From: an uncultured Dehalococcoidia bacterium
GTDB taxonomy: Bacteria > Chloroflexota > Dehalococcoidia > Tepidiformales > Tepidiformaceae
Length of the DNA stretch: 5,499 nucleotides
Reading direction: 5' to 3'
Assembly: GCA_937864275.1 (NCBI GenBank)
Contig: CALMIW010000259.1
Location: 1 to 5,499, forward strand
Shown here: piece by piece, positions 5,126-5,499 of the stretch
How positions within the stretch are numbered: position 1 is the stretch's first letter
How the letters are laid out: every line of letters starts with the position of its first letter
Position numbers and translations under genes: made by a program
Notes under the pieces: generated by a model
What the model was told of the DNA's origin: nothing
Databases searched by the model: none
What the model saw: the letters and a program-made list of their open reading frames with translations, nothing else

Positions 5126-5499
5126 ATGGAACTACCCACCAGCGTCTCGGGTGCGACCGCAGTCGAGGTCGCGCAACACTGCGCCGAGTCCGCCTCGGCG
5201 ATCATCCGGGCCGCCTACGGGAGAGCGGCCCTCGCAGGCGTGAAGGGACGCGGCAACGTGGTGACCGAGACCGACCTGGCGGCCGAGCGGGCGGTCCTGT
5301 CCATCCTCGGAGAAGCGTTCCCGGCTCACGCCATCCTGAGCGAGGAAACAGCAAGCGCCACGCGTTCGGAGGGCTGGATGTGGGTCGTCGACCCCCTCGA
5401 CGGCACGAAGAACTTCTCGCGCGCGATCCCGCACTTCGGGTTCAACCTCGCGCTCTGCTTTCAGAGGGAGCCGGTCCTGGGGATCACCACCCACCCCTT
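5126..5499 (+). CDS. Inositol monophosphatase family protein, N-terminal part (cut by the window edge)
   Basis: The first 124 codons are present; the frame runs off the right edge. This family of magnesium-dependent, lithium-sensitive phosphatases acts on small phosphate esters such as inositol-1-phosphate, histidinol phosphate, fructose-1,6-bisphosphate or 3'-phosphoadenosine nucleotides. Visible marks are KGRGNVVTETDLAAER (40-55), the metal-binding Glu in LSEET (71-75, E73 by alignment from memory), and WVVDPLDGTKNF (86-97), in which D89 and D92 are metal ligands and GT belongs to the active-site motif. The second metal-binding Asp (WD motif) and the specificity region lie outside the window, so the substrate cannot be chosen and no symbol is given. 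ATG 5126 is favoured because the distance to VTETD is normal. Downstream genes are not visible. Confidence 0.88.
   Translation, partial: MELPTSVSGATAVEVAQHCAESASAIIRAAYGRAALAGVKGRGNVVTETDLAAERAVLSILGEAFPAHAILSEETASATRSEGWMWVVDPLDGTKNFSRAIPHFGFNLALCFQREPVLGITTHP

Noticed and set aside
1..5499. CRISPR array, insertion sequence or attachment site
   Set aside because: No regularly spaced repeats, transposase motifs or paired terminal inverted repeats were seen. Coding covers nearly the whole window.

Overview
The window looks like high-G+C bacterial chromosome (by eye about two-thirds G+C, with G/C strongly preferred at third codon positions). Several traits suggest Chloroflexota: a membrane-anchored Hsp70 with Ala/Pro and Thr/Pro linkers and a small secreted C-terminal domain, pairing of that Hsp70 with a dynamin-like GTPase, and start codons without Shine-Dalgarno sequences but with TANNNT-like hexamers 6-9 nt upstream. 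This assignment is an inference; an actinobacterium-like relative is the main alternative.

Layout. Positions 1-2425 carry a minus-strand pair. The upstream gene (2425 to 680) encodes an Hsp70-type ATPase fused to a transmembrane helix and an outer domain. Ten bases later comes a dynamin-family GTPase (GTG at 669, running leftward). Its G1 and G3 motifs are clear, but the sense of the protein breaks down near position 142. From there to the left edge, the plus strand instead reads like a piece of a secreted repeat protein, so a rearrangement or assembly join at about 142-158 is suspected. Positions 2426-2648 are a divergent promoter region. Positions 2649-4349 (+) hold arginyl-tRNA synthetase, complete and collinear except for an in-frame TAG at 3423-3425, where the family has an aromatic residue. 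Positions 4318-5091 (-) encode a DUF429 (RNase H-like) protein whose 3' end overlaps that of argS tail to tail. A 34-bp divergent gap then leads to an inositol-monophosphatase-family gene (5126 onward, +) cut by the right edge.

How it fits together. argS, the DUF429 gene and the phosphatase look like ordinary, separately transcribed genes. The Hsp70/dynamin pair is the most system-like element. A membrane-spanning Hsp70 ATPase that lacks the peptide-binding domain is co-transcribed with a membrane-remodelling GTPase. This recalls the Hsp70 and dynamin neighbourhoods around iniA/iniC-type genes in actinobacteria and suggests an envelope-stress or membrane-maintenance role (inference). The two points most in need of checking against reads are the argS amber codon and the apparent coding-strand switch near position 150.
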